Virus record (IMG/VR): IMGVR_UViG_3300030090_000470 | Span: 1 to 61,603 of that record | DNA from: a virus | Length of the DNA: 61,603 bases | Reading direction: 5' to 3' (one strand) | Part shown: positions 31,918-41,012 of the stretch, piece after piece | Layout: each line of letters begins with the position of its first letter | Numbering within the stretch: the stretch's first letter is position 1 | The notes under the pieces: model-generated | Told to the model about the DNA's origin: nothing | What the model saw: the letters and a program-made list of their open reading frames with translations, nothing else | The model's database searches: none | Position numbers and translations under genes: made by a program

Positions 31918-33803
31918 TATCGTCTACCGTCTGGTTTTACATCTAGACGGGTGGCTCCTAATCTAAAACTCATACCTATTTCATTAGTATCAGTATCATT
32001 AGACTGAACTCTTAGAACCACTTGTCTAGCTCTAAGACGAGTATCAATTTTAGTTGTAGTTGAAAAGCAAGAAGCTGTGGTGACTGTGCTTAAATCATCT
32101 CCTGGAAAATCTCTTTTCTTTAAAACAAAATCTAGTTTTTGTCCTGTGCTGCCTGTTGCAGCATCGCCTATAAAATTGACATCAGGAATAATTCTACTTA
32201 CTGCGGAAAATACTTCGCCTGCAGGGTCTATATCGAAATCACTAGATTCTATAAAAACATTTTGCATAGCAGAGCCGTCATCGTCATTACCTACCTCATG
32301 GTTATACAAGTAACTTGTGTTTGATGTTGTGTAAGAAGCTATGGGTTTATCGAAAACCCCTTCATCTAACCAAGCACATCTATCGAGTTGTCCTATTGAC
32401 CAAACATTTTCATTATAATTATAAGTGACATATCTATCTATACTTGATGAAGCAGCAGAACAATAAAACCAACCTACTTCATTAAAAGCTTTATTTATAA
32501 AAGCAAATATTTGAAAACTTTGTGTTACATTAATATCGCTAAAAACATAATCTTTAACCGAACATGGTAGAGTTTGTACTTGACCTGTGTAAACGTAAAA
32601 ACCTTTTTTATCCATCCAAAAAACACCTTTAGGTGAATTAACAGCAGCATTAGGACCTACCATACCTACACCTTCATTTACTAAATTTAATCCGAAAGTA
32701 AACGGCTGACCAATAAACTGTAAACTATATAAAGCTATGTCAGTCCATACTAAAGTTTCTTGCCTTGCTCTAATTCCACCAATAATTGCAGAACCTGCTG
32801 ATACTCGCAAAGAGCCTGCTGTGTTTGTAGATAAAGGCTCCCATTGGGTAACATCTTCTTGGTCACTAAAAGCTATTAACATAGGGTCTTGTACACCGCT
32901 TCTGCTTTCTCCTTCTATAGGGTCAGCTCCTAAACAGATTACGTGTCTATCTATATCACTAACTAAAACTTGTGCGGCAACAGTAGGAGCTAAATTAGAA
33001 TTAGCTAAATCTGATAAAGCTACTCCTCTCGTTGAAGTACCACTACTTGCGTCCCAATAATAAATACCACCGTTTCTTACGTTAAAAACTAAATCTTCTC
33101 CAAAATTATCGTGAGAATATAATCTTAATTGATTTGTTACAGATAAAGTAGAAGCTGAACCAAAAGTTCCCGCTCCCCATGTATCTATGCCCCAACCAGA
33201 GGAAGGTACAAAAACATCTAAACCTACATTGATTTGATAAGCTCCGTCTACAGCAGAACCACCGTTACCGCTATCACTAGCATTAGCTGTAACAGTATTA
33301 CCGTCAGTATCTTTAGCTACGAAAGTATAAGTATTAGATGTTGGTACAGAAACTATTTGGTATTCTTGATTTAATACAGCAGCTGTTATATTGCCACCTA
33401 AACTTACAGCTTCACTAAATGTGACGAAATCATTACGTACAGCACCGTGATTACTATCAGTAGCTGTTATAGTTGAACTACCATTAGTTGCTGAGAATGT
33501 AATACTATTAGTTGAAGATTTTCTTATAGGAGTAATATCGTAATAATTATCTCCTTCTAACACGTAATATTTTTGTGTAGCTCCTATACCTACATATTTT
33601 ATGCCGTTTAAAGCAGTCCAGCCTATTAAAGCTCTAGCTTTAGATATAAAAGTATTAGAAGTTCTTTTTACCCAACCACCTATTTTCTCTGGTAATCCCT
33701 TTCTAAATCTTACTAAATTACCATCAAACCAACCACCCTCATTTGTATAAGCCGTTGTATCTTTATTAATTCCTGGTTTGAATAAAAATTTTTGAAGAGG
33801 CAC
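31917..33803 (-). CDS. P22 gp10-like tail/stabilisation protein
   Basis: 628 residues, beta-rich. The start KFLFKPGINKDTTAY (5-19) and EGGWFDGNLVRFRKGLPEKIGGW (22-44) are characteristic of the packaged-DNA-stabilisation/tail nozzle family typified by P22 gp10. An insertion at about 85-190 is Thr/Ser/Asn-rich and Ig-like. Late blocks with DRYVTYNYNENVWSIG (about 470) continue the family pattern. It should sit at the distal neck or nozzle of a short tail. It is followed by the 108-aa protein and lysozyme. Confidence 0.8.
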   Translation of the reverse strand: MPLQKFLFKPGINKDTTAYTNEGGWFDGNLVRFRKGLPEKIGGWVKRTSNTFISKARALIGWTALNGIKYVGIGATQKYYVLEGDNYYDITPIRKSSTNSITFSATNGSSTITATDSNHGAVRNDFVTFSEAVSLGGNITAAVLNQEYQIVSVPTSNTYTFVAKDTDGNTVTANASDSGNGGSAVDGAYQINVGLDVFVPSSGWGIDTWGAGTFGSASTLSVTNQLRLYSHDNFGEDLVFNVRNGGIYYWDASSGTSTRGVALSDLANSNLAPTVAAQVLVSDIDRHVICLGADPIEGESRSGVQDPMLIAFSDQEDVTQWEPLSTNTAGSLRVSAGSAIIGGIRARQETLVWTDIALYSLQFIGQPFTFGLNLVNEGVGMVGPNAAVNSPKGVFWMDKKGFYVYTGQVQTLPCSVKDYVFSDINVTQSFQIFAFINKAFNEVGWFYCSAASSSIDRYVTYNYNENVWSIGQLDRCAWLDEGVFDKPIASYTTSNTSYLYNHEVGNDDDGSAMQNVFIESSDFDIDPAGEVFSAVSRIIPDVNFIGDAATGSTGQKLDFVLKKRDFPGDDLSTVTTASCFSTTTKIDTRLRARQVVLRVQSNDTDTNEIGMSFRLGATRLDVKPDGRR

Positions 33804-33812
33804 GCTTTTCTC

Positions 33813-33995
33813 CTAAATAAAAGTAGCAAATACTATAGAGCCTAGTATAAACGGATAAACCCCCCATAACAACATTTCTAATCTTTTAAATTTAGCAGAG
33901 CCTTCGTCTAATCTTTTTTCTATATATTCGTAGCGAATAGCACATTCTCTCTCATGCGCATTAAGTTCTGCTAAAGCGTCCTTGTCAGTTGCCAT
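33813..33995 (-). CDS. Small membrane protein, XhlA-like holin candidate (60 aa)
   Basis: 60 residues: a charged amphipathic helix (about 1-38, with HERECAIRYEYIEKRLDEG) followed by a C-terminal membrane helix (about 42-60, LLWGVYPFILGSIVFATFI). This layout is that of haemolysin XhlA-type proteins that cooperate with lysis enzymes. It shares its ATG with the stop of the 53-aa membrane protein (TAATG). Candidate holin or membrane anchor. Confidence 0.6.
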   Translation of the reverse strand: MATDKDALAELNAHERECAIRYEYIEKRLDEGSAKFKRLEMLLWGVYPFILGSIVFATFI

Positions 33996-34156
33996 TATTT
34001 ATCTTTAGCTTTACCTATATTTAAAGCACACCAATCAATAACTTTATAAAGTTTACCAACCCATACATCATCTTTTGGTGTTGGTGTAATCGCGGCTACA
34101 ACAGAAGCTATCGAAATTATAGCTGTAACCCACATAATTATATTTAACCACATCAT
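33995..34156 (-). CDS. Tiny membrane protein (53 aa)
   Basis: 53 residues from tandem ATGs (34151-34156): a hydrophobic helix (about 3-24), the sequence TPTPKDDVWVGKLYK (25-39), and a second amphipathic segment. I recall near-identical peptides in many T4-like cyanophages, function unknown. Overlap TAATG with the next gene indicates coupling. Membrane location suggests a lysis-related or superinfection role. Confidence 0.75.
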   Translation of the reverse strand: MMWLNIIMWVTAIISIASVVAAITPTPKDDVWVGKLYKVIDWCALNIGKAKDK

Positions 34157-34157
34157 T

Positions 34158-34382
34158 TTATTTTTCCTCCTTTAAAATTTGTTCGGATTCTTCTTTAGTT
34201 GAAGCTATAAAATTATTTTGAAAAACATTTAAAGCAGCGTCTACTTGGTCTAAATCAAACAACATCTGCTCTCTTTTTTGTCTTAAATTAGTTATTTGGT
34301 TAGCAAGATATTTTTGTTTATCAGTCATTTCTGACTCTAATATTTCTTTATCCCCAACCATAGCTTTATTTTCTTGAGTCAT
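34158..34382 (-). CDS. Small coiled-coil protein (74 aa)
   Basis: 74 residues, almost wholly helical and charged, with heptad-like leucines and isoleucines from about 28 to 60 (QITNLRQKREQMLFDLDQVD). No family name known. It starts five bases after the 90-aa gene and ends just before the tiny membrane protein. Possibly a fibre-assembly or chaperone factor because it follows the fibre gene. Inference only. Confidence 0.6.
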   Translation of the reverse strand: MTQENKAMVGDKEILESEMTDKQKYLANQITNLRQKREQMLFDLDQVDAALNVFQNNFIASTKEESEQILKEEK

Positions 34383-34387
34383 AATAA

Positions 34388-34660
34388 TTAACTATTAGAT
34401 GAAATATATGCTTTACCTGTTGTAATAGCGTTACTACAGTCAGTTTTTTTACTACTTGATGAGCTTGTTATATTTGGTTGATTTTCATTAGTTCCATCGT
34501 ATGCTAAAATAATTTCTAAATGGTCAACATTCTTTTGTACCATTTCATTTATTTCAGATTGAGTCATATCTCCAACTTCCCAACTACCACCATTTACACC
34601 ATTAATTAAATTAACGCTGTCCATAGCATTTGTTAAACATTCTGTAACTGTTTGTGCCAT
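34388..34660 (-). CDS. Small late protein (90 aa)
   Basis: 90 residues with an N-terminal helical half (NEMVQKNVDHLEIILAYDG, about 38-56) and a Ser/Thr/Asn-rich tail. It begins at an ATG one base before the end of the S74 fibre gene region and has its own AAGGAGAA site. No family recognised; likely a fibre-assembly or tail accessory protein from its place. Confidence 0.55.
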   Translation of the reverse strand: MAQTVTECLTNAMDSVNLINGVNGGSWEVGDMTQSEINEMVQKNVDHLEIILAYDGTNENQPNITSSSSSKKTDCSNAITTGKAYISSNS

Positions 34661-34661
34661 A

Positions 34662-37397
34662 TTATTCTCCTTCGTTTAATTTAGTTTTTAAATCTTCTAC
34701 TTGTGCAGAAAGTTCTTTTACTGCATTTACCAAATACCATGTCATGTTATCTGCATTTACAGTTTTACAACCAGTATCTTCTGTATTCACAATATCTGGT
34801 AAAATATCTTCTACCTCTTGTGCAATAACTCCTAGTTGTAAACCTTCTTTTTTAATAGCTGTATGAGTTGGTAACTCTGTAATTTCTTCTGCTGTTTTAT
34901 ATTCAAAGTTTCTAACTTGTATCTGATTAATTTTTTCTAGCCCAATATTATTATCAACTATATTTTTCTTTATTCTTCTATCTGAAGTAGTTGCAAAAGT
35001 TGTAGAATTATTACCTTGAAATAAATTACCATTGCCAGGAGGTGCGATAAATCCTGTGCCATCACCTTTACCTACTTCTGCTGTAGCTATGACTAGTTCA
35101 CTTCTACCACTGGCACTAACATTAGCGTTAAATCCAAACATAAGATTGTTACTACCATCAATTATAGAACTACCAGAACCATAACCATAACAAGTGTTTT
35201 GAGAAGCAGTGGTCTGGTTACTTGCAGCATTACTGCCCATAATAGTATTATAGTTAGAGGTAGTTATATTCATACCAGCTCTAAACCCTATTAAAGTATT
35301 ATGTGAACCCGATGTAATATCTTCACCACATTCAAAACCCATAGTTACACAAGAGTCGCCCGTAGTAAGATTTAATGAGGAATGATAACCTACAGCCGTA
35401 TTACCACTTGAATTAGCTGCATTTAAAGCTGCTCTACCTACAGCTACACTAGTGCCACCAGTAGTTTGACTAGCTAAAGCATTATCTCCAATAGCTACAT
35501 TACTTCCGCCTGTAGTTATACTTAAACCTGAAGCATTACCTACTGCTGTATTTCTTGTTCCTGTTGTATTATCGAGCAATGATGACCTACCAACTGCAAC
35601 GTTAAAATTAGCTGTTGTATTAGCAGCTAATGCGGCTCTTCCTACAGCAACATTGTCAACTCCTTCGGTATTTGAACCATAAGCAAATTGTCCTACGGCT
35701 ACTGATTCATCACCTGTAGTATTTGCAGCACCTGCTCTTTCGCCAATAAAAGTATTATTACCTGCTGTAGTATTTGCTGTTCCTGCATCACGACCTACAA
35801 AAGTGTTATTGTTTCCTGTAGTATTTGCATCTCCAGCATGAGAACCTACAGCTACATTTTCTACACCTGTAGTACAAGCTGCTAATGCTTGATAACCAAC
35901 AGCAGTATTAAAAGCATCAGCACCTGCATTCTGTACAAATAATGTTTGTGTTCCTATTGCTGTGTTTCCACCATGACCATCTTCATTTTTTAAAGCTTCG
36001 AAACCAACAGCAACATTATTAGAACCTGTTGTTAATGCTACTCCTGCATCTTTGCCGACTGCAACATTTTGATTGCCTGTAGTGTTTGCTAATAAAGCAT
36101 TTTTACCAACCGCTGTGTTATCTGACGCAGTTGTGTTGGCGTTTAATGCAGCATCGCCTATCGCGGTGTTGTTAGAGCCAGTTGTATTTTGACTAAAAGT
36201 TTCTCTACCAACAGCTGTATTATTATTTCCTGTAGTATTAGCGTCCATACACCCAGAACCCACTGCTGTGTTTTCCGTGCCTGTAGTGTTTGATAATAAA
36301 GCATTTAAACCAACTGCTGTGTTGTCTGATGCTGTGGTATTAGCATTTAAAGCATTTACACCTATTCCTGTATTTTGAGTACCTGTTGTATTTGTTGCAA
36401 GAGCAGAGCCACCCATTGCTACATTTAAGTTACCTGTGGTATTTGCTGCCAAAGAATTTCTACCTACAGCAGTTAATCCTGTCCCTGTAGTATTAGCTGT
36501 TAATGATTCTGAACCAATAGCTGTGTTATTTGAAGCTGTTGTGTTTGCATCTAATGCGTTCATTCCAACAGCAACGTTATTAGCACCAGTTGTTAAAGCT
36601 GTCATACTTTGATAACCAACTGCTGTATTTCTACCATCACCTGTGGTTGTAGTGGCTAAAGATGACCTACCTATCGCTGTATTAAATGGTGCCGTTGTTA
36701 ATGAAGTTAAGGCTAGATAACCTATACCAGTATTACCATCAGCAGAAGTAATATCATCAAACACTTCATGTCCAAAACCTGTATTATTATTGGCTGCATC
36801 TATTGTGCCAGTACCACCATCATTACTAATAAGCATACTGGCTGTACCAAATGTTGTTATTCCTAATCCATTAACAGTGCCGCCAGTTAAAGCTCCTGTA
36901 ATTGCTGCATCTCCACCTATACTTACATCATCTGTAACTGTTAAATCATCTTGTACTTTTAAATCTACAGTGCTAAGACTAGCAAAAGCATCGGTCACGG
37001 CTGCACCTGAACCTGCTCCATCAGAATAAACTACTTTTACATCGCCTGCTGGTATGGTAATACTTGCACCACTACCTTGCGATATAATTATATTTTGTGA
37101 GCCTGATGTTCCGTTTTCTATAAACCAAAGTTTAGATACGGTATTTGGTCCGATAGTAATAGTACAGGCTGAATCTAGTGTGCCTGTATATTTAAGATAT
37201 AGACTTCTTCCAGGGTCAGTTGAGCCGTCTGCTATTGTAGTAGTATGCGTATCTGCGTTGTCAGTAATAGCTTCTGTACCATAACTAAATGCTTCTGCAA
37301 TAAGTTCTAAATTTGTGTTTGTACTTGTGCCCCAAGTTCCCGATTCGTCACCTGTGGCTATTTCTTTTAATCTTAAATCATTTACATATGTAGCCAT
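34662..37397 (-). CDS. Tail fibre with YadA-like repeats and S74 intramolecular chaperone
   Basis: 911 residues. The N-terminus (DLRLKEIATGDESGTWG, 6-22) is a phage fibre attachment segment. Residues about 215-760 form a long array of about 17-residue units (NTAVGxxALxANTTGxx), the left-handed beta-roll pattern of trimeric adhesin (YadA-type) heads. The C-terminus is a peptidase S74 chaperone: S805 in SDRRIKKNI with K810 five residues on forms the self-cleaving dyad, and a coiled coil ends the protein. The fibre should trimerise, then cut off its last 107 residues. It probably recognises the host surface. Confidence 0.93.
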   Translation of the reverse strand: MATYVNDLRLKEIATGDESGTWGTSTNTNLELIAEAFSYGTEAITDNADTHTTTIADGSTDPGRSLYLKYTGTLDSACTITIGPNTVSKLWFIENGTSGSQNIIISQGSGASITIPAGDVKVVYSDGAGSGAAVTDAFASLSTVDLKVQDDLTVTDDVSIGGDAAITGALTGGTVNGLGITTFGTASMLISNDGGTGTIDAANNNTGFGHEVFDDITSADGNTGIGYLALTSLTTAPFNTAIGRSSLATTTTGDGRNTAVGYQSMTALTTGANNVAVGMNALDANTTASNNTAIGSESLTANTTGTGLTAVGRNSLAANTTGNLNVAMGGSALATNTTGTQNTGIGVNALNANTTASDNTAVGLNALLSNTTGTENTAVGSGCMDANTTGNNNTAVGRETFSQNTTGSNNTAIGDAALNANTTASDNTAVGKNALLANTTGNQNVAVGKDAGVALTTGSNNVAVGFEALKNEDGHGGNTAIGTQTLFVQNAGADAFNTAVGYQALAACTTGVENVAVGSHAGDANTTGNNNTFVGRDAGTANTTAGNNTFIGERAGAANTTGDESVAVGQFAYGSNTEGVDNVAVGRAALAANTTANFNVAVGRSSLLDNTTGTRNTAVGNASGLSITTGGSNVAIGDNALASQTTGGTSVAVGRAALNAANSSGNTAVGYHSSLNLTTGDSCVTMGFECGEDITSGSHNTLIGFRAGMNITTSNYNTIMGSNAASNQTTASQNTCYGYGSGSSIIDGSNNLMFGFNANVSASGRSELVIATAEVGKGDGTGFIAPPGNGNLFQGNNSTTFATTSDRRIKKNIVDNNIGLEKINQIQVRNFEYKTAEEITELPTHTAIKKEGLQLGVIAQEVEDILPDIVNTEDTGCKTVNADNMTWYLVNAVKELSAQVEDLKTKLNEGE
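35100..36760. repeat. 51-bp coding repeats of the tail fibre
   Basis: About thirty diverged copies of a 51-bp unit encoding a 17-residue NTAVG...NTTG turn. Copies keep GCNGTNGG-type codons for the Ala-Val-Gly turn and ACAACAGG-like codons for NTTG. Boundaries are approximate. It is a coding repeat and not a CRISPR array. Confidence 0.75.
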
Positions 37398-37442
37398 ATT
37401 GTCCTCCGACTGTTTTGATTGTACACTATATTTAACAAAATT

Positions 37443-38276
37443 TTAAGCAACTTCTTTCCAATTTGGTGTTTGCGTATCTGATACATTTGTATAACTTGCT
37501 GTTTGAGTTGTTGTTACTCCTGAATAATTAGCAGTTTGAGAATCATCTACTAGACCCCAAACATTAACTATATTAGCTACACCTGTTGCACTTACTCCTG
37601 TGAGTACTACCACAGCTTTTGATATTACTGTTTCGTTGCCAAGTGCTGTAGTTCCTTCATTTCCTGTAACACTTATATTATTATCTGAACTGACTGTAAT
37701 TGAGCCTAATGCAGACGTTGCTGTATTTCCTGTTACAGAAATATTAGCACCTGCAGTAACTGATTCATCCCCCAATGTTCCTGCTGAAGCAGAGCCAGAT
37801 ACACCTGTTACTGCTGCACCTGCAGTAATAGCATTTCCTAATGCAGATGTACCGACATTTCCTGACACAGAAACATCGGCACTTGCAGATACGGTTTCAT
37901 CACCTAAAGCAGAAGTACCTACATTACCTGAAACAGAAATATTAGCTGTTGCTACAATAGTTTCGTCACCAAGTGCAGAAGTTGCACTTAGACCAGTGAC
38001 ATTAGTTAAAGCTTTTGCGACAACGGTTTCGTTGCCTAATCCTGTGGTGCCTGCGTTCCCTGTTACAGCTGTAATCGAAGACGCTAATACAGTTATAGAG
38101 CCTAACCCAGATGTTCCTGCTAGACCTGATTGCGAAACGTTAGCATCACAAACTACTGTTTCAGAGCCTAATCCTGAAGTACCAACATTTCCTGTTACAC
38201 TGACAGTTACATTAATAACAGCAGGCTGACCCCAAGGACCAGTGCCCCATGTGGAACGACCCCAACCGACAGACAT
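37443..38276 (-). CDS. Repeat-rich tail/virion protein (277 aa)
   Basis: 277 residues. A GWGRSTWGTGPWGQP start (4-18) is typical of a tail-associated family in marine phages. The body is about nine tandem 22-residue beta units of the form VSGNVGTSALGDETVxAxA. The C-terminus ends NYSGVTTTQTASYTNVSDTQTPNW, also seen at the ends of related proteins. It follows the S74 fibre in position, upstream of it in the transcript. Likely a fibre or appendage subunit. Confidence 0.65.
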   Translation of the reverse strand: MSVGWGRSTWGTGPWGQPAVINVTVSVTGNVGTSGLGSETVVCDANVSQSGLAGTSGLGSITVLASSITAVTGNAGTTGLGNETVVAKALTNVTGLSATSALGDETIVATANISVSGNVGTSALGDETVSASADVSVSGNVGTSALGNAITAGAAVTGVSGSASAGTLGDESVTAGANISVTGNTATSALGSITVSSDNNISVTGNEGTTALGNETVISKAVVVLTGVSATGVANIVNVWGLVDDSQTANYSGVTTTQTASYTNVSDTQTPNWKEVA

Positions 38277-38280
38277 TTAT

Positions 38281-38712
38281 TTAAGCTATTCTTATAATAG
38301 CGTTTGATGCATCTGCTGTAGGGAATTGTATTGTAAAATCTCCGTTAGTCGAAGTCTTATCACCACCAAAAGCTAAAATACAAACAGCAGGGTCTCCAGA
38401 CGCACTATCGTTAAATATCATTGCACCATTAGCAGTTATAGTAGCAGAACTAAATGTTAAATCTGCAAAATCAGTTAAAGCAGTTGTACCTGATGTAGAA
38501 GGGTCAACTCTTGTTAAACTTCCTCCTTTTGCAGTGTAACCTGTTCCGCTAACTTCGTTTGAAGTTGTATATGCAGTAGTTGCCGCGTCTAAAGAAGCAC
38601 TACTTGTATATAACGCTAATTGAAAAGTGCTACCACCACTATTTTTAAAATTATGAACACCTTCTAATAATTCTTTTTTAAAAGATGTACACATTGCTTG
38701 TGTTATTGCCAT
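38281..38712 (-). CDS. Putative virion protein (143 aa)
   Basis: 143 residues, beta-rich, with an N-terminal helix (SFKKELLEGVHNF, 10-22) and Thr/Ser/Gly-rich strands, ending in NAIIRIA. I recall this family as a virion-associated protein between neck and fibre genes in marine phages, without a fixed role. It starts on the last base of the upstream gene (one-base overlap). Confidence 0.65.
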   Translation of the reverse strand: MAITQAMCTSFKKELLEGVHNFKNSGGSTFQLALYTSSASLDAATTAYTTSNEVSGTGYTAKGGSLTRVDPSTSGTTALTDFADLTFSSATITANGAMIFNDSASGDPAVCILAFGGDKTSTNGDFTIQFPTADASNAIIRIA

Positions 38713-39002
38713 TACAGCCTCCTTATAATATCAGCCATATCTTTATGACCTTGTTTTTCTAATAAACCCGCTACTGTTGACCTATCGCTAGCAATAGCTT
38801 GTTTCATATATAATAAAACGACTTGTGCCATATTATCTTTAAACGCTTGTGCTTGTGCTTTGACCATGGGGTCTGCGTTATCGCTAATACTAATAAGTCT
38901 TTCCATTATTCTTTCTGTCCAATATTCTGGACTTAAACCTTTATTTTTTGTGGTTTGTACATTTACGTCACCTATCGTAGGCACTACTTCTACACTAAAC
39001 AT
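38712..39002 (-). CDS. Small helical late protein (96 aa)
   Basis: 96 residues from the ATG at 39000-39002, chosen because AGGAG lies six bases upstream; a start at 39017 would put that site inside the protein. It is helical with charged repeats (LSPEYWTERIMERLI, about 24-38; GHKDMADIIRRL at the end). Function unknown; position between adaptor and virion genes suggests assembly. Confidence 0.65.
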   Translation of the reverse strand: MFSVEVVPTIGDVNVQTTKNKGLSPEYWTERIMERLISISDNADPMVKAQAQAFKDNMAQVVLLYMKQAIASDRSTVAGLLEKQGHKDMADIIRRL

Positions 39003-39660
39003 TTGGTGCTCCTGCATTAAGTTTTACTTGGTCGTTTCTTGCTTCATCTCTTAAATTTTTAAACTCACCTAAAAGTTTTAAAGTAGCTAAAGCTTCCTGA
39101 TATCTGGTTTCGTAAAGTCCTATTGTGTTAGGGTCTTGTTTTAAAAAATAAGCTCCTTCTACTAAAGAACCATATAACATTGCATTAGGTGCGTTTTCTG
39201 ATAACCAACTTTGACCACTATCCCCTAAAGTTGTGAGAGAATTAGGTCTATAGTAGTAATGAAGTTCAACATTATAATCACTATTAGGAGTTGGTGCTAC
39301 TATAAAACTATCTTCATCGAACTGTGCATAGTAAAGGGGTTTGCCTGTTGTTGCGGCTTGTGGTGTGTAATCTCTTATATAAGAAACTTGTTTTAATAAT
39401 AGATACGAATAATTATTGCTTCCATCTATTACAGCTAAACTAAAAGATGACAAATAATCATCAGGTGTAGATAAATAAGTATTATTTGTTGTAAGTGTTC
39501 CTGTAACATTTTTACGAAAAACAGGAAGCTGAACGCTTTTTAAAATACGTTCTTCAGTGGTTTGGATAAAATTATTTAAATTATTAACAAAAGTTGTCTC
39601 AGAACTGTCTAAATAATCTTGTATTGCTGTTTTTAAACTACTGTATGTAAATCCTGCCAT
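38995..39660 (-). CDS. Head-tail adaptor / neck protein (gp11-like)
   Basis: 221 residues. An N-terminal helical half (NNLNNFIQTTEERILKSVQ, about 25-43), then beta strands with YYYRPNSLTT (about 131-140), and a helical end. The YYxRPxxL pattern marks phage adaptor/tail tubular proteins of the T7 gp11 or DUF6682 sort. It should connect portal to tail nozzle. Start is an ATG at 39658-39660, overlapping the zinc-ribbon gene by one base. Confidence 0.7.
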   Translation of the reverse strand: MAGFTYSSLKTAIQDYLDSSETTFVNNLNNFIQTTEERILKSVQLPVFRKNVTGTLTTNNTYLSTPDDYLSSFSLAVIDGSNNYSYLLLKQVSYIRDYTPQAATTGKPLYYAQFDEDSFIVAPTPNSDYNVELHYYYRPNSLTTLGDSGQSWLSENAPNAMLYGSLVEGAYFLKQDPNTIGLYETRYQEALATLKLLGEFKNLRDEARNDQVKLNAGAPNV

Positions 39661-40001
39661 TATGTTATACTCACTGTTACGCTACCTAAAGCACTCGTAA
39701 TTTCTTGACCCTCTAGTTTACTACCTATGGGGTCACTTTGAAAAGTCATTCCAGCAGCAGATGCATTCGTTGTTTTTACTAAACCTAACTGTGTTTGTGG
39801 TAAATCTACTTCAGGTCTTGGCTGATGTAAAGCTTCAGCATCAGCTGTAATTGGTGGTGGGTCTAATTGTGGATGTTTTGGTTCATAACACTCATGACAA
39901 ACTTTCGTATTGTCCCATGTCATCCTAGCTTTTGTATATCTATATCTAAAACCACAAACGTCACATATAAAATATGCAAATTTACCAGAAGCGTAAGACA
40001 T
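39660..40001 (-). CDS. Small zinc-ribbon virion-region protein (113 aa)
   Basis: 113 residues. Cys pairs C13-x2-C16 (ICDVCG) and C35-x2-C38 (VCHECYEP) form a zinc ribbon, followed by a Pro-rich linker and a beta-like tail ending ALGSVTVSIT. I recall this protein between two adaptor genes of marine podoviruses. A structural zinc-stabilised neck protein is likely. One-base overlaps on both sides. Confidence 0.7.
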   Translation of the reverse strand: MSYASGKFAYFICDVCGFRYRYTKARMTWDNTKVCHECYEPKHPQLDPPPITADAEALHQPRPEVDLPQTQLGLVKTTNASAAGMTFQSDPIGSKLEGQEITSALGSVTVSIT

Positions 40002-40672
40002 TAGATATATTGCCTTTTAGGAACTATTTTAAGTGGCGACCTATCTTCATCGTACTTAATAGCATTTAATAAATCTTGTTCGTATTGTTGTTTTAATATT
40101 GGTAGCTTTTGGGTATTCTTTTTTAAACATAAGTAATAAGCTAATCCAGAAGTTAAACATGGTAAAAACCTATTGGGAACATCTATATCTTGGTCTGAAG
40201 CGTCAATATCTTCAATAGTTCGCCATACATAGTAAACCAGTTTGTCGGTTGAGTTCTCTGGTGTTGGATAAAGATGTATTTTTGGTGTGGTCAATCTTTC
40301 TAACCAATACTGTGTAGGTCTAGCTTCAGTTAATTTATTAGGTATACCTACATATTCGTTTCTGTCCATTCTACTTAAACTATGGTCTGTAATAATATTA
40401 TTTACTGTTCTTTCTATATATGCGTCTAAAATATCTATATCGAAAGAATTTATATTATACTCGTTGGTGCCTTTAGTTAACGTAAGTTCAACCTTAGCCA
40501 CCTCCCACATTTGTATACCTCTGTTATTCCAGTCGGCGAACATGATATTTAATGAACGTCTAGCAGTTACTGCATCATAAGACGTACGAGCTTCCAAACC
40601 TGCAAGTTCGTACGCCTCTTCGATTGCGTTAGCTACATTAACTGAAAAAGCTCTTGTACCTGACGTAGCCAT
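40001..40672 (-). CDS. P22 gp4-like head-tail adaptor
   Basis: 223 residues. An AIEEAYELAGLE start (11-22), a central NRGIQMWEVAKVELTLTKGTNEYNI (52-76), LDAYIERTVNN and a C-terminal YYLCLKKN...YEQDLLNAI helix match the P22 gp4 tail-accessory family that plugs onto the portal ring. It has a second adaptor (38995-39660) downstream, so two neck proteins stack between portal and nozzle. The start overlaps nothing upstream, one base after the 108-aa gene. Confidence 0.8.
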   Translation of the reverse strand: MATSGTRAFSVNVANAIEEAYELAGLEARTSYDAVTARRSLNIMFADWNNRGIQMWEVAKVELTLTKGTNEYNINSFDIDILDAYIERTVNNIITDHSLSRMDRNEYVGIPNKLTEARPTQYWLERLTTPKIHLYPTPENSTDKLVYYVWRTIEDIDASDQDIDVPNRFLPCLTSGLAYYLCLKKNTQKLPILKQQYEQDLLNAIKYDEDRSPLKIVPKRQYI

Positions 40673-40673
40673 A

Positions 40674-41000
40674 TTAGTTATAATATGCTACAAAAAAGTC
40701 ACAATTAGCCAATACAACATATGCACCAGTTCCAAACTTTACACCGTCATTAGGTATATAGTGGTCGAAACTTTCATTAGCTGCTGAACCAAATTTAAAA
40801 TGTATTAACAGTTTAGTGCCTGAAGCACCAGTGCCGTCATATATTTTAATTTCTCCATCAGCTGCACTAGATTGTGCTTGTATTGATTGGATTCTAATAG
40901 GTCCTAAATTAGTCGCAGTGCCTGCACCACTACCGATAAAACCTTGAAGTTGTCCAGTTGCAGTCAAAGCTTTAGACGCTTTTACATCTGATGAACTCAT
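40674..41000 (-). CDS. Small beta-rich virion protein (108 aa)
   Basis: 108 residues. Strands with IQSIQAQSSAADGEIKIYDG (36-55) and IHFKFGSAANESFDHYIPNDGVKF suggest a beta sandwich like head-decoration or tail proteins. It is 12 bases from the 168-aa gene. I recall homologues in pelagiphages, unnamed. Virion-surface role is an inference. Confidence 0.6.
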   Translation of the reverse strand: MSSSDVKASKALTATGQLQGFIGSGAGTATNLGPIRIQSIQAQSSAADGEIKIYDGTGASGTKLLIHFKFGSAANESFDHYIPNDGVKFGTGAYVVLANCDFFVAYYN

Positions 41001-41012
41001 CGTGACCTCCTA

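Noticed and set aside
35100-36760. CRISPR-like regular repeats
   Set aside because: They encode protein in frame (17-residue units), vary throughout and have no unique spacers.
37600-38229. Long plus-strand reading frame opposite the 22-residue-repeat gene
   Set aside because: Repetitive Val/Pro/Ala composition arises from the opposite strand; no start signals.
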